A DNA stretch of 64,000 bases from UPXZ01 sp964568675 (GCA_964568675.1 CAZMQV010000002.1:40931-104930); one strand, 5' to 3'; counted from the stretch's first letter, positions 17,152 to 25,849 are shown. The notes: generated from the sequence alone by a model not told the origin. Translations and numbers: made by a program.

Positions 17152-17750
17152 ATGGACAAAGATAGTAAAAAGAATTTAGTCAGTCAGCCGCTGTTCAAAA
17201 CAAATTATCAATATAATTCCCAAGGAGAAGTTTGATGAGTTGGTGATAAGAATGAAAACAGACAGCTATTATAAGACCTTTTTTTCATGGGTGCAGTTGG
17301 TGATGATGCTCTTTGGCATATTTTCCCGTTGTTACTCGATGGGGGGAGGTTTGTGATGGAATGCGGGCTTTGGCGTGTAAGCTGAATTATCTTGGGATGG
17401 AAAGTTCACCAGCCAAAAGTACAACCGGAGACGCGTTACGTGATAGGGACGAAGAATTGTTCCGACAGTTTTATTTTGTATTGATAGCCCATTTTTCTCC
17501 ATTTTTGTTGGTCAGCCGCAAAATGAAACACCGCAAAAAAGGCATTAGTTTTGAAGAATTTTATGCAATATCTGAATTTGGCTCCGGGCAGCATGATAGT
17601 CTTTGACAAGGCGTACAACTATTACCTGCAATATGCCAAATGTACCCAAACGAATGAAGAGTCGAAACAAAAGCCCATCGGCCGCACAGCTATCATTGTA
17701 CTAAGGAATGGGGAGGGTATCTTTTTGGAAAATGAATTTTTATTTTCCTA
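17152..17750 (+). pseudogene. Degraded IS4-type transposase (N-terminal half with frameshifts and an internal deletion)
   Basis: Remnant of a Bacteroidota IS4-family DDE transposase (DUF4372 plus DDE type). It begins at ATG 17152 (MDKDSKK...QPLFK). A frameshift near 17200 is needed to continue as IIPKEKFDELVIRMKTDSYY, and an extra G in the run at about 17340-17346 shifts frame again before GEVCDGMRAL. The frame then runs through LNYLGMESSPAKSTTGDALRD to GISFEEFYA. There a deletion joins it to NFMQYLNLAPGSMIVFDKAYNY, losing the first catalytic-Asp region. Three lesions make it inactive. No terminal inverted repeats were identified. Confidence 0.8.
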
Positions 17751-18012
17751 AATACTGTGTATCACCGTAATAAAAATAGAATTTGAAGGATTTAGAATTT
17801 AGTCGGTTAATAGTGCGAAAAATTAGTGTGAGTCGTAGTTTTTAAAAAGTCAAGATGACTTCATTGTAAATATCTCCCGATATGTCGTGGAACACCCGCT
17901 CCCGCACGAATCCTTTCGCGTGGCTGGTAAGTGAGAAAAAGGTTTATTAGCCTTTATGATTGATTTAAGTCTTGTTACCACACAATACAATATCGTGCGG
18001 CAGCGTGGAGTC
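17751..18012. other. Non-coding sequence after the transposase relic
   Basis: No open frame of note. Slightly higher GC around 17880-17935 (CGTGGAACACCCGCTCCC and following) suggests a foreign or relic fragment, but no family was recognised. Confidence 0.4.
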
Positions 18013-18110
18013 AGTTCTTAGTTCTTAGTTTTTAGTTTTTAGTTTTTAGTTTTTAGTTTTTAGTTCTTAGTTTTTAGTTCTTAACTCTTAACTCTTAACT
18101 CTTAGTTCTT
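18013..18110. repeat. Heptanucleotide tandem repeat, 14 units
   Basis: Fourteen consecutive 7-bp units. The plus-strand unit is AGTTCTT or AGTTTTT, with three AACTCTT units near the end. All three reading frames on the plus strand contain TAG or TAA, so it is non-coding there. The exact 7-bp register over 98 bases suggests slippage-prone sequence of variable length. Confidence 0.9.
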
Positions 18111-18316
18111 AGTCCATTTTCGCAACTTACGAATTGTAAGCGGTATTTTAAGCTTAAGATAGAGGAAGCAAAAAAATCTGTATTTTTTAGAGAGTGTCTT
18201 TCGGGAAACTATGATACAACCATCCCGACACGATGGAATTAGAATTTCACCTTATCAGGGATTAAACACCCTGTGGGGCGGATTATTTGCAATCTTACTA
18301 TCTTTTAAGGCTTTAA

Positions 18317-18394
18317 AAATATTCAGAAAAAACTTTTTTTTTTGATTTTGTTGCGCTACACAATTGAAAAAAAACTTTTTTTTTAGAGAGTTTC
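18317..18394. repeat. 42-bp repeat, first cluster (two units)
   Basis: Two copies of a self-complementary A-run/T-run core, AAAAAA-C-TTTTTT, with the central C at 18333 and 18375, exactly 42 bases apart. The spacer carries TTGCGCTACACAAT, which recurs in altered form in the second cluster. Confidence 0.65.
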
Positions 18395-18616
18395 AGTCCA
18401 ATTACCTTATCACAAAACTTTATTTTTAAACTGTTTAGCTCTGTTAGTTCATAAATAATTTAATTTCAGGGCTGTTTCAGACAAATAGTTCATCAACTAA
18501 GATGATTTCGACATGTTTTGGTTCTGTTAGTCCATAACATAAAGTTATTTCACTTGTGATTTGCAAGAATACCTATAAAATAAATTACAAATCGCAAGCT
18601 GTTTTTGGAAATTCTC

Positions 18617-18828
18617 AGAAAAAACTTTTTTTTTAGAGTGTGAGGCGCTACACACACTAAAAAAAACTTTATGTGAAGATAGTGCGGAGCTACACAATAG
18701 AAAAAAAAGTTTTTTTTTAGAGTGTGCGATACCAAACAATAGAGAAAAAACTTTAAGTGAAGAGGTATCGGAACTAAACAGTGTAGAAAAAAGTTTTTTT
18801 TTAGAGATTGTAGTACTAAAACGTACAA
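18617..18828. repeat. 42-bp repeat, second cluster (five units)
   Basis: Five units with the central base of the A-run/T-run core at 18625, 18667, 18709, 18751 and 18793, each exactly 42 bases from the next. Odd units carry a long T-run followed by TAGAG. Even units carry TTTATGTGAAG or TTTAAGTGAAG. The intervening sequence is a drifting form of AGTGCGGAGCTACACAAT. On the minus strand the period equals 14 codons, and a 92-codon frame (18550-18828) reads as 14-residue repeats such as TLKKNFFFYCVAPH and YLHIKFFLVCVAPH. No signal or start context supports that it is a protein. Confidence 0.8.
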
Positions 18829-19012
18829 AAATAATTTTTCAACTGAATGATTGTTTTATAAAGTTTTAGTTTTTATTGTCTTTGCCCCCCATACATTTAA
18901 TCTCCCATCTGCCGGTGTGTCAATAGTAAGCAGTCGAATAAATAAACATTTCTGCATTTCTGCATTTCAATATTCCAACAAAAATAAATAACTCAACTTC
19001 CGCAAGCTATAA

Positions 19013-19333
19013 TTAACCCGCTTGCGGTTGGTTTTTGAAATTTAGATATTTTGTAAGTTTCTCATTTTCAGAGAATAATTTCTCCATTAACACTTCGGTG
19101 TCTATGTTTAGAATTTCGGACAATTCGGCTGCAATCTCGGTGATAATCAGCCATATCTGTTCGGATACGGTGAGTTTAATAGCATCCTTCTGCGATTCCC
19201 GAAACAGTTCGCCATGTGTTTCGTAGTCGCTGAAGCGTTTAACCTCCGAAAGCAGGTTGTATTGCAACATGCATAGCGTTGTGGTTGCAATTTGGGCGTA
19301 AAAATCTTGCGATTGGCATTTCCCAAGCCCCAA
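19013..19333 (-). pseudogene. C-terminal fragment of an IS4-type transposase
   Basis: A 106-codon open frame matching the C-terminal tail of Bacteroidota IS4-type transposases. It opens with GLGKCQSQDFYAQIATTTLC and continues LQYNLLSEVKRFSDYETHGELFR, with an ending similar to the usual VSEQIWLIITEIAAEL...NENEK tail. The catalytic domain is missing, so this is a fragment rather than a gene. It lies on the opposite strand to the N-terminal relic at 17152-17750, so the two are either different IS copies or the product of an inversion. Confidence 0.75.
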
Positions 19334-19415
19334 ATGCTGTTTTTTTATTCTTAATCAGTAAATTAACTCACTTGCGAAGGTTGAATGATTAATATTATAT
19401 TGTAATGTTTTGTTC

Positions 19416-20327
19416 TTATTTATTGGCAGTTCGTCGGGCGAATCGATGAAAGAACCGCTCAGGAAGCTGCATGAGTAGTAATGCGAAACTGATAACGAGT
19501 ATGCCGACAATAGTTGGCATGTCGGGATTTTCTCCTTTCACAAAAATCCAGCTGAGGAGTGTGCCCGTTACCGGTATGATGAATTTCCAGAGATTTAATT
19601 CCGATACTTTTACATTCGGGCGGTTGAGCAGTCCATACCAAATGGAAAAGCCGGCAGATGAAATTATTGCCAACCAAGTTAAAGCGCCAAAGAATTCGAT
19701 CGGAAAAGTTTGATGTTGAGGATGTTCAAAAATCAACGATACGATAAGCAGTAATGTGCCGCCCACTAAATGTGCGAAAGATGTGAGAAAAATAGGCGAG
19801 AGGTTCAACCCTTTTCGTTTGGATACCATGATATTGGTATATCCACCCACAATATTGCTTAGCAACAAAAATCCGATTCCTTTGAAAAACGCAGGATTAT
19901 CGGAGCTAATATTTCCTTTCGCAAGGCTGATGAACACTATGCCGGTAAGCCCTAATGTAATTGCAATAACTTTTCTGAAGCTCATTTTATCGGTTTTCAA
20001 GGTGAAATGTGCCATTAAGGCGACAAATAATGGTCCAGACCCAACAATGATGGCTGATGTAGCTGCAGGAACTTTATCAATTCCGATAAAAAACAATCCG
20101 TATTGCAGAAAGGTTTGCAAAAACGCGAAAGTGAGCATAAAACGCCAATGTTTTAATTCGTTTCGAAAGTCAATTCTTTTGCCCAACATCACCGGTATTA
20201 GTAGCAAGCCTGCAAGAATAAATCTCATTCCGGAAAGTAGAATTGGCTCGGCGTATTGCAACCCGATTTTGGCGCCGGCAAAAGCCGAGCCCCACAACAC
20301 ACACGCTATAATTGCTCTTAATCTCAT
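19416..20327 (-). CDS. EamA/DMT-family drug/metabolite transporter
   Basis: A 303-residue inner-membrane permease of the drug/metabolite transporter superfamily, with ten predicted helices from two tandem EamA domains of about 140 residues. The first opens with AIIACVLWGSAFAGAKIGLQ and includes RFILAGLLLIPV and AATSAIIVGSGPLFVALMAH. The second includes GIGFLLLSNIVGGYTN and SELNLWKFIIPVTGTLLSW. Members export amino acids, metabolites or toxic compounds, but the substrate is not readable. It is a single leftward gene between the IS relics and the RNR gene. Confidence 0.88.
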   Translation of the reverse strand: MRLRAIIACVLWGSAFAGAKIGLQYAEPILLSGMRFILAGLLLIPVMLGKRIDFRNELKHWRFMLTFAFLQTFLQYGLFFIGIDKVPAATSAIIVGSGPLFVALMAHFTLKTDKMSFRKVIAITLGLTGIVFISLAKGNISSDNPAFFKGIGFLLLSNIVGGYTNIMVSKRKGLNLSPIFLTSFAHLVGGTLLLIVSLIFEHPQHQTFPIEFFGALTWLAIISSAGFSIWYGLLNRPNVKVSELNLWKFIIPVTGTLLSWIFVKGENPDMPTIVGILVISFALLLMQLPERFFHRFARRTANK

Positions 20328-20498
20328 ATCTTTGTGAAAAACAAATTAGTATTCATTCTGTTTATCCAATAAGCATCTTTTAAAATGCCTTTCTATACAT
20401 TATTTAAGCGGATTGGTTTCACAAGCATTCTGAAGAGATAATTAATTAATCATTCTAATGGAGTAAATCTTTTTTTTTGAAAAATATGAAAAATAAAA

Positions 20499-20532
20499 GA
20501 AAGACGGATTTTTTTAATTTTATCCGCCTTTC
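20499..20532 (-). terminator. nrdJ terminator
   Basis: GAAAGACGGAT (20499-20509) pairs with ATCCGCCTTTC (20522-20532) with one mismatch. On the minus strand a T-rich tract (TTTTATTTTTC) follows the stem, as expected for the leftward RNR gene. Confidence 0.6.
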
Positions 20533-20579
20533 TCCCTCTAATCATGAAAAAAGTATTTGGTTGAATGATTAAATCTTTG

Positions 20580-23138
20580 TTAACCACATCTTGAAAATCC
20601 GCAGTTCTTGCAAGTAAGACACCCTTCCTGGTAAATCAAAGTTTTTTGACCACATTCGGGGCAATCTTTTTCAGAAATCTGCGTACCATCTGGGATGTAC
20701 TTTTTCAGTGCTCTTTCTACACCTACTTTCCACGTATTGATCGATTCGCTGTCGAGTTGAAGCCCCGAAACTAATTTAATAACCTGATCAATTGGCATTC
20801 CATAGCGCAATACGCCGGAAATGAGTTTCGCATAATTCCAAAACTCTTTGTCAAATTTATATGAAAGACCTTCGACAGTGGTTTTGAAGCCTCTTTTGTT
20901 TACAAACTGAAAGTCGTAGCGACTATTGCCGTCTTCGCCTTTCACTTTCACTATTTTACCGTCAATTACTGTTTTTGGAAGTAAAATTCCATCGTCATCG
21001 TCAGCGATACCGGTGAAAATTTCATAAGGTCTTCCATCTTTTAGTCCAACAAAAGCAATCCATTTGTCTTTGTTGTTTTGAAAACGAACAATGTCGCATT
21101 TCAATTCGGTGGGACGTACTAACGGCTCTTCGATATTGAAGCAAACGCGTTTTTCTTTATCATCTTTGTGCTCCTCGGCTTTCTTTTCTTCTTTTACAGC
21201 GATGAGTACTCCTGAGCGTGAGCCATCGCGATACACCGTTACACCTTTGCATCCGGAGCGCCATGCTTCTTCATACAGTTGCCCTACAAGCTCTTCCGAA
21301 ACATCATTGGGAAGGTTGATGGTAACGCTGATGGAGTGGTCAACCCATTTCTGAACACGTCCCTGCATGTGTACTTTTTTCAACCAATCTACGTCGTTGG
21401 ATGTGGCTTGGTGGTAAGGAGAGCGGGCTACCAGTTCATCTATCTCTTCTTTGGAGAATCGTTTGGACGTCGGTATGTTATTGGCAATCATCCATGTAAC
21501 GAATTTGTGGTGAAATACAACATATTCTTCCCACGAGTCGCCATTTTCATCCACAAAGTCAATTTGCACATTTTTATCGTTTGGATTCACTTTCCGACGA
21601 CGTGTATAGACAGGCATGAATACAGGCTCGATTCCCGATGTAGTTTGAGTCATGATACTTGTTGTTCCGGTAGGCGCGATAGTAAGGCAAGCAATATTTC
21701 TGCGTCCATGTTTTACCATTTCCTCATAAAGCGCCGGATCAGCTTCTTTCAAGCGGAGAATGTACGGATTATTTTCTTCTCGTTTCGCATCATAAACAGT
21801 GAAAGCACCACGTTCTTTTGCCATCACTACCGATGAGCGATAAGCGGCAAGCGCTACAGCTTTGTGCACTTTCTCCGAAAAATCAACTGCTTCGTCGGAG
21901 CCGTAGCGCAGACCAAGCGCTGCCAGCATATCGCCTTCGGCGGTAGTGCCTACACCGGTGCGGCGACCTTGCGAAGTTTTAGTTTTTATTTTATCCCAAA
22001 GTTGTAACTCAGTATTTTTAATGTCGTTGTTTTCGGGGTCGGAGTTTATTTTATCTAAAATCTTTTCGATTTTCTCCATTTCCAAGTCGATGATATCGTC
22101 CATGATGCGTTGTGCTAATTGCACGTGCTTATCAAAAAGCTCGAAATCAAATTCGGCTTCAGCGGTAAATGGATTTTTCACATAGGAATAAAGATTGATA
22201 GCCAATAGGCGGCAGCTGTCATAGGGGCAAAGTGGAATTTCGCCACAAGGATTGGTGGATACGGTTCGGTAACCTAAGTCGGCATAGCAATCCGGCACCG
22301 ATTCGCGGGTGATAGTATCCCAAAATAAAATTCCGGGTTCGGCAGATTTCCACGCGTTATGTACTATTTTTTTCCACAAACTATTTGCGTCAATATCCTT
22401 TTTAAACCAAGGGTTGGCACTGTTGATAGGGTATTGTTGTGTATAGGATTGCTGTTTGATGGCAGCTTCCATAAATCGATCATCAATCTTCACCGAGACA
22501 TTTGCGCCGGTAACTTTGCCGGCTTCCAATTTAGCATCGATAAAGGATTCAGAATCGGGGTGTTTAATGGATACACTCAACATCAGCGCGCCACGTCGTC
22601 CATCCTGCGCTACTTCGCGCGTGGAGTTGGAATAACGTTCCATAAATGGCACAATGCCAGTGGAGGTTAGCGCCGAGTTTTTCACCGGAGAGCCTTTGGG
22701 GCGAATGTGTGACAAATCGTGTCCTACGCCTCCGCGACGCTTCATCAGTTGCACTTGCTCCTCGTCTATCTTGATGATAGCTCCATAAGAGTCGGAGTCG
22801 CCATCAAAACCGATAACGAAACAGTTGGAAAGTGATGCTACCTGAAAGTCATTGCCAATTCCTGTCATTGGACTTCCCTGGGGTACGATGTACTTAAATT
22901 CACGAAACAATTCGAAAAGTTCGTCATGTGAGAGCGGGTTAGGGTATTTGGCTTCAATCCGTGCCACTTCCGAAGCGAGACGATGATGCATGTCGTCCGG
23001 AGTTTTTTCATAGATATTGCCAAACGAATCTTTCAAGGCGTATTTTGTTGCCCAAACTTTTGCCGCCAAGTCATCACCTTTGAAGTATTCAAGCGACGCT
23101 TTTTCTACTTCTTCTTGTTTGTAAGTTTCTTTTTCCAC
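20580..23138 (-). CDS. nrdJ: Adenosylcobalamin-dependent (class II) ribonucleotide reductase
   Basis: Reduces ribonucleotides to deoxyribonucleotides using a B12-generated radical, independent of oxygen. 852 residues. Visible motifs are SLSNCFVIGF near the N-terminus, the specificity-loop region SNSTREVAQDGRRGALMLSV, the catalytic-loop NPCGEIPLCPYDSCRL, and PTGTTSIMTQTTSGIEPVF. The C-terminus ends with a zinc-ribbon-like cluster of CxxC pairs (CPECGQ, CLTCKNCGFSRCG), common in NrdJ and used in thiol regeneration. No small subunit or activase gene is adjacent. The 490 bases upstream contain no recognisable cobalamin riboswitch. Confidence 0.95.
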   Translation of the reverse strand: MEKETYKQEEVEKASLEYFKGDDLAAKVWATKYALKDSFGNIYEKTPDDMHHRLASEVARIEAKYPNPLSHDELFELFREFKYIVPQGSPMTGIGNDFQVASLSNCFVIGFDGDSDSYGAIIKIDEEQVQLMKRRGGVGHDLSHIRPKGSPVKNSALTSTGIVPFMERYSNSTREVAQDGRRGALMLSVSIKHPDSESFIDAKLEAGKVTGANVSVKIDDRFMEAAIKQQSYTQQYPINSANPWFKKDIDANSLWKKIVHNAWKSAEPGILFWDTITRESVPDCYADLGYRTVSTNPCGEIPLCPYDSCRLLAINLYSYVKNPFTAEAEFDFELFDKHVQLAQRIMDDIIDLEMEKIEKILDKINSDPENNDIKNTELQLWDKIKTKTSQGRRTGVGTTAEGDMLAALGLRYGSDEAVDFSEKVHKAVALAAYRSSVVMAKERGAFTVYDAKREENNPYILRLKEADPALYEEMVKHGRRNIACLTIAPTGTTSIMTQTTSGIEPVFMPVYTRRRKVNPNDKNVQIDFVDENGDSWEEYVVFHHKFVTWMIANNIPTSKRFSKEEIDELVARSPYHQATSNDVDWLKKVHMQGRVQKWVDHSISVTINLPNDVSEELVGQLYEEAWRSGCKGVTVYRDGSRSGVLIAVKEEKKAEEHKDDKEKRVCFNIEEPLVRPTELKCDIVRFQNNKDKWIAFVGLKDGRPYEIFTGIADDDDGILLPKTVIDGKIVKVKGEDGNSRYDFQFVNKRGFKTTVEGLSYKFDKEFWNYAKLISGVLRYGMPIDQVIKLVSGLQLDSESINTWKVGVERALKKYIPDGTQISEKDCPECGQKTLIYQEGCLTCKNCGFSRCG

Positions 23139-23551
23139 TGTTGTTAGCTGAATATTAATGGTTTATGAATTATGAATCTGTGATTTTTTAAGATTACAAT
23201 ATTAAGAATTAAAATTGGAATAATAGTCATCTTTGATAGTAAAAATTGTTTATAATTTCATAGAGTTGTCTATTAGATTATGTAATATGTTGGTTTTTAA
23301 TTAGTAATAAATTTATTGCAATAAAAAAGTTTTCCAAAATTGAAATTTATATTTAATCATAGTTGTTGGAAATGTAATTTTTGGTTGTAAAATAACTTAT
23401 TGTTGAATCTAATTTTTTATAGATATTGTTTTAACTGCTTGGGAATGGGAGTAGCGATATAAAAGAAGATTTTAAGTATGACGTGTTAATGATTTATTGA
23501 TTTTTAGGGTAAATAAATTGCTTTTTACCGAATAATTTCTGTTATTTTTTA

Positions 23552-23559
23552 TAATTTTG
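23552..23559 (+). promoter_or_regulatory. ddh -7 box TAATTTTG
   Basis: Matches TAnnTTTG and would start a transcript with a leader of about 110 nt before the ddh ATG. No well-placed -33 TTG was seen. Confidence 0.5.
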
Positions 23560-23570
23560 TATGGATAAAT

Positions 23571-23632
23571 CATTTACATCAATGGCGAGTAAAGGAAACG
23601 AAAGAAACGAAAGAATCGAAGCGATGTAAATG
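23571..23632 (+). promoter_or_regulatory. Inverted repeat in the ddh leader
   Basis: CATTTACATC (23571-23580) and GATGTAAATG (23623-23632) are perfect 10-base complements around a purine-rich 42-base loop containing repeats of GAAACGAAA. In RNA it would form a stem just upstream of the ddh start. It could be a regulatory leader or a dyad operator. Function is unknown. Confidence 0.5.
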
Positions 23633-23674
23633 TTTCACATCATTAATATTGTATTTAATAAAATAATAAAAAAA

Positions 23675-24580
23675 ATGAAAAAAATTAAGGTAGCAGTTGT
23701 AAGTTATGGGAATATTGGCAAGTCGGTAATTGAAGCAGTTGAATCAGCACCGGATATGGAGCTGATAGGTTTGGTTCGTCGCAACGCTTCATTGAACGAA
23801 AAAGAAGCAAAAGAACTTCAGGGTATTGCGGTAGTTGACGACATAAAAAAATTAGGCGAAGTAGATGTTGCCATTTTGTGTTCGCCTACACGTGCAATTC
23901 CATCAATGGCAAAAGAAATTCTTGCGTTAGGCATTCATACGGTTGACAGTTATGATATACACAGTGGCATTTGGGAATTACGTCAGGAGCTAATGCCTGT
24001 ATCGCAAGCAAATAAAGCTGTATCGGTAATTTCGGCCGGATGGGATCCGGGAAGCGATTCGGTGGTACGTGGTTTGCTCGAAGCGATAGCACCCAAAGGC
24101 ATTACTTATACCAACTTTGGGCCTGGCATGAGCATGGGTCATTCTGTAGCCGTGAAGGCTGTCAAAGGCGTGAAGGATGCGCTATCAATGACCATCCCGA
24201 TGGGTACAAGTGTGCATCGTCGAATGGTTTATGTGGAACTTGAAGATGGAGCTGATTTCAAAGAGGTGGAACATAATATAAAGAATGACGCTTATTTTAT
24301 TAATGACGAAACGCATGTAAAACAGGTGGATAGTGTTGATGATTTGAAAGATATGGGGCATGGTGTTAATCTTGTACGCAAGGGAGTTTCGGGTAAAACT
24401 CAAAATCAGCTATTTGAATTTAACATGCGTATAAACAATCCGGCATTAACGGCACAGATTTTAGTTGCCTGCGCTCGCGCTACTACACGTTTGCAGCCTG
24501 GTGCATATACGATGATTGAAATTCCGGTTATTGATTTGCTTTATGGTGAAAAAGAAGAATTGATTCACCGGTTAGTATAA
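23675..24580 (+). CDS. ddh: meso-Diaminopimelate D-dehydrogenase
   Basis: NADPH-dependent enzyme that makes meso-diaminopimelate from tetrahydrodipicolinate in one step, feeding lysine and peptidoglycan synthesis. 301 residues from the ATG at 23675. An earlier in-frame ATG at 23630 would add 15 AT-driven residues ahead of the nucleotide-binding strand and falls inside the leader inverted repeat, so it was rejected. Motifs are KVAVVSYGNIGKS (Rossmann fold), CSPTRAIPSM, DSYDIHSGIW, SAGWDPGSDSVVRG and TNFGPGMSMGHSVAVKA, all Ddh-specific. It stands alone and is followed by a hairpin. Confidence 0.93.
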   Translation: MKKIKVAVVSYGNIGKSVIEAVESAPDMELIGLVRRNASLNEKEAKELQGIAVVDDIKKLGEVDVAILCSPTRAIPSMAKEILALGIHTVDSYDIHSGIWELRQELMPVSQANKAVSVISAGWDPGSDSVVRGLLEAIAPKGITYTNFGPGMSMGHSVAVKAVKGVKDALSMTIPMGTSVHRRMVYVELEDGADFKEVEHNIKNDAYFINDETHVKQVDSVDDLKDMGHGVNLVRKGVSGKTQNQLFEFNMRINNPALTAQILVACARATTRLQPGAYTMIEIPVIDLLYGEKEELIHRLV

Positions 24581-24595
24581 TAATTATGTCTGACT

Positions 24596-24631
24596 CCCGG
24601 TTGCCGCATATTTATTACGCGTCAACCGGGA
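24596..24631 (+). terminator. Hairpin after ddh
   Basis: TCCCGGTTG (24596-24604) pairs with CAACCGGGA (24623-24631), a GC-rich perfect 9-bp stem extended by CGC/GCG with one bulge. The following tract (TTATTTAAAA) is only modestly T-rich, so it may attenuate rather than fully stop transcription into the permease gene. Confidence 0.6.
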
Positions 24632-24650
24632 TTATTTAAAAACAGGAGAA

Positions 24651-25787
24651 ATGGAGGAAATGAAATTGTCAGAAAAAAAGTATCAATATGTGTTGATGGC
24701 ATTGATATTGGTATTAGGATTGTTGCTCTTCAGTCAGATGAGACCCTATCTTGGGGGTTTTCTGGGAGCATTTACTCTTTTTGTCGTTTTGCGTGGGCAG
24801 ATGAAATTTTTGCATGAGAAAAAGAGATTTAATCGCACATTCGCGGCCATTCTCATACTTGTTGAGGCATTATTTATATTCCTGATTCCGGTTACAGGTA
24901 TCGGTTTTTTGGTAGTCGATACCATTTCAGGAATTAATTTTAATCCCGATTTACTTCGCGATGAGGCATTGAGATTTGTGGATCAGATTGAGCAACGTTT
25001 TAATATTGAAATTTTCACACCTGAGAATTTATCATTTATCCCTAAATTAGGAACAAATTTGGTTCAGGCAGTTGCCTCAAACTCCTATTCACTCGTCATT
25101 AATACGATGGTTGTTGTTTTTGTGCTGTATTTCATGCTGTACAGTTACAAAAGTCTCGAAGCAGCCATCCGCGAGATGTTGCCATTTTCGAAAGATAACA
25201 AACAGATATTTGTAAGAGAAACGAAACTTATAATTCAAGCCAACGCGCTGGGAATACCGCTATTGGCAATTGTACAAGGCACATTTGCCTATATTGGTTA
25301 TATGTTTTTGGATGTAAATACTCCACTAATGTATGCCGTGCTTACGGCTTTCGCGTCAATAATCCCGATTTTAGGTTCGACAATTGTTTATATTCCGTTG
25401 GCTATAAATGCTTATTTTTTTCAAGATAATCTCACTGCCGCAATTGGCTTGATATTGTATGGTGTGCTTGTAATCGGGAGTGTTGATAACGTTGCACGCC
25501 TTTTTTTACAGAAGAAATTAGCCGACATCCATCCGCTCATTACCGTGTTTGGAGTAGTTATTGGTATCCCGATGTTTGGATTTTGGGGAGTTGTTTTTGG
25601 TCCATTACTAATTTCGCTGTTTATGTTGTTTTTTAACATGTACAGACTCGATTATATCGAAGGGTCAACGGCTACTCCCTTTGTATCGTCCGAGAATAGA
25701 AATGAAACGAATAAAGAGTCGCGACTATCTGTTTTTTTCAAAAAACTCACAAGAAAGAATTCGGAAGAAACTAATGAAGAGCCATAA
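24651..25787 (+). CDS. AI-2E-family (PerM/YdiK-type) membrane permease
   Basis: A 378-residue polytopic membrane protein of the AI-2E transporter family. The order is a two-helix N-terminal block (VLMALILVLGLLLFS, GGFLGAFTLFVVLRG), a third helix, a soluble-looking insert around 90-130, and a C-terminal helical domain. The family signature lies in PLLAIVQGTFAYIGYMFL, AFASIIPILGSTIVYIPLA and FGVVIGIPMFGFWGVVFGPLL. Members include exporters and Na+/H+ antiporters, and the family name does not prove autoinducer transport. ACAGGAGAA just upstream is a good ribosome binding site for the ATG at 24651. The C-terminal tail is charged and Asn-rich. Confidence 0.85.
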   Translation: MEEMKLSEKKYQYVLMALILVLGLLLFSQMRPYLGGFLGAFTLFVVLRGQMKFLHEKKRFNRTFAAILILVEALFIFLIPVTGIGFLVVDTISGINFNPDLLRDEALRFVDQIEQRFNIEIFTPENLSFIPKLGTNLVQAVASNSYSLVINTMVVVFVLYFMLYSYKSLEAAIREMLPFSKDNKQIFVRETKLIIQANALGIPLLAIVQGTFAYIGYMFLDVNTPLMYAVLTAFASIIPILGSTIVYIPLAINAYFFQDNLTAAIGLILYGVLVIGSVDNVARLFLQKKLADIHPLITVFGVVIGIPMFGFWGVVFGPLLISLFMLFFNMYRLDYIEGSTATPFVSSENRNETNKESRLSVFFKKLTRKNSEETNEEP

Positions 25788-25849
25788 ATTCAATTTTTGA
25801 GTATTCTAGCAGTAAATTATGTGTTTTTATTTGGATTATAGGCTAAATA

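Larger units (their letters stand above)
23139..23674. other. Divergent intergenic region between nrdJ and ddh
   Basis: Very AT-rich, with no gene. No B12-riboswitch-like core was found on the strand leading to nrdJ. The right end holds a TAATTTTG -7 box (23552-23559) and an inverted repeat in the ddh leader. A promoter for nrdJ was not located. Confidence 0.5.

Noticed and set aside
18550..18828. A 92-codon minus-strand frame with 14-residue repeats
   Set aside because: The repeats follow from the 42-bp DNA period in any frame free of stops. There is no ribosome site, signal or homologue. Described as a DNA repeat instead.
18317..18828. CRISPR-like array
   Set aside because: Units are directly contiguous without unique spacers, the repeated part is A/T tract, and there are no cas genes in the window.
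20540..23630. Cobalamin riboswitch for nrdJ
   Set aside because: No conserved B12-box-like core or suitable pseudoknot sequence was seen in the upstream region. Only AT-rich DNA is present.
24651..25787. Quorum-sensing AI-2 exporter
   Set aside because: The family is named after TqsA but covers many permeases. No quorum genes are nearby, so autoinducer transport cannot be claimed.
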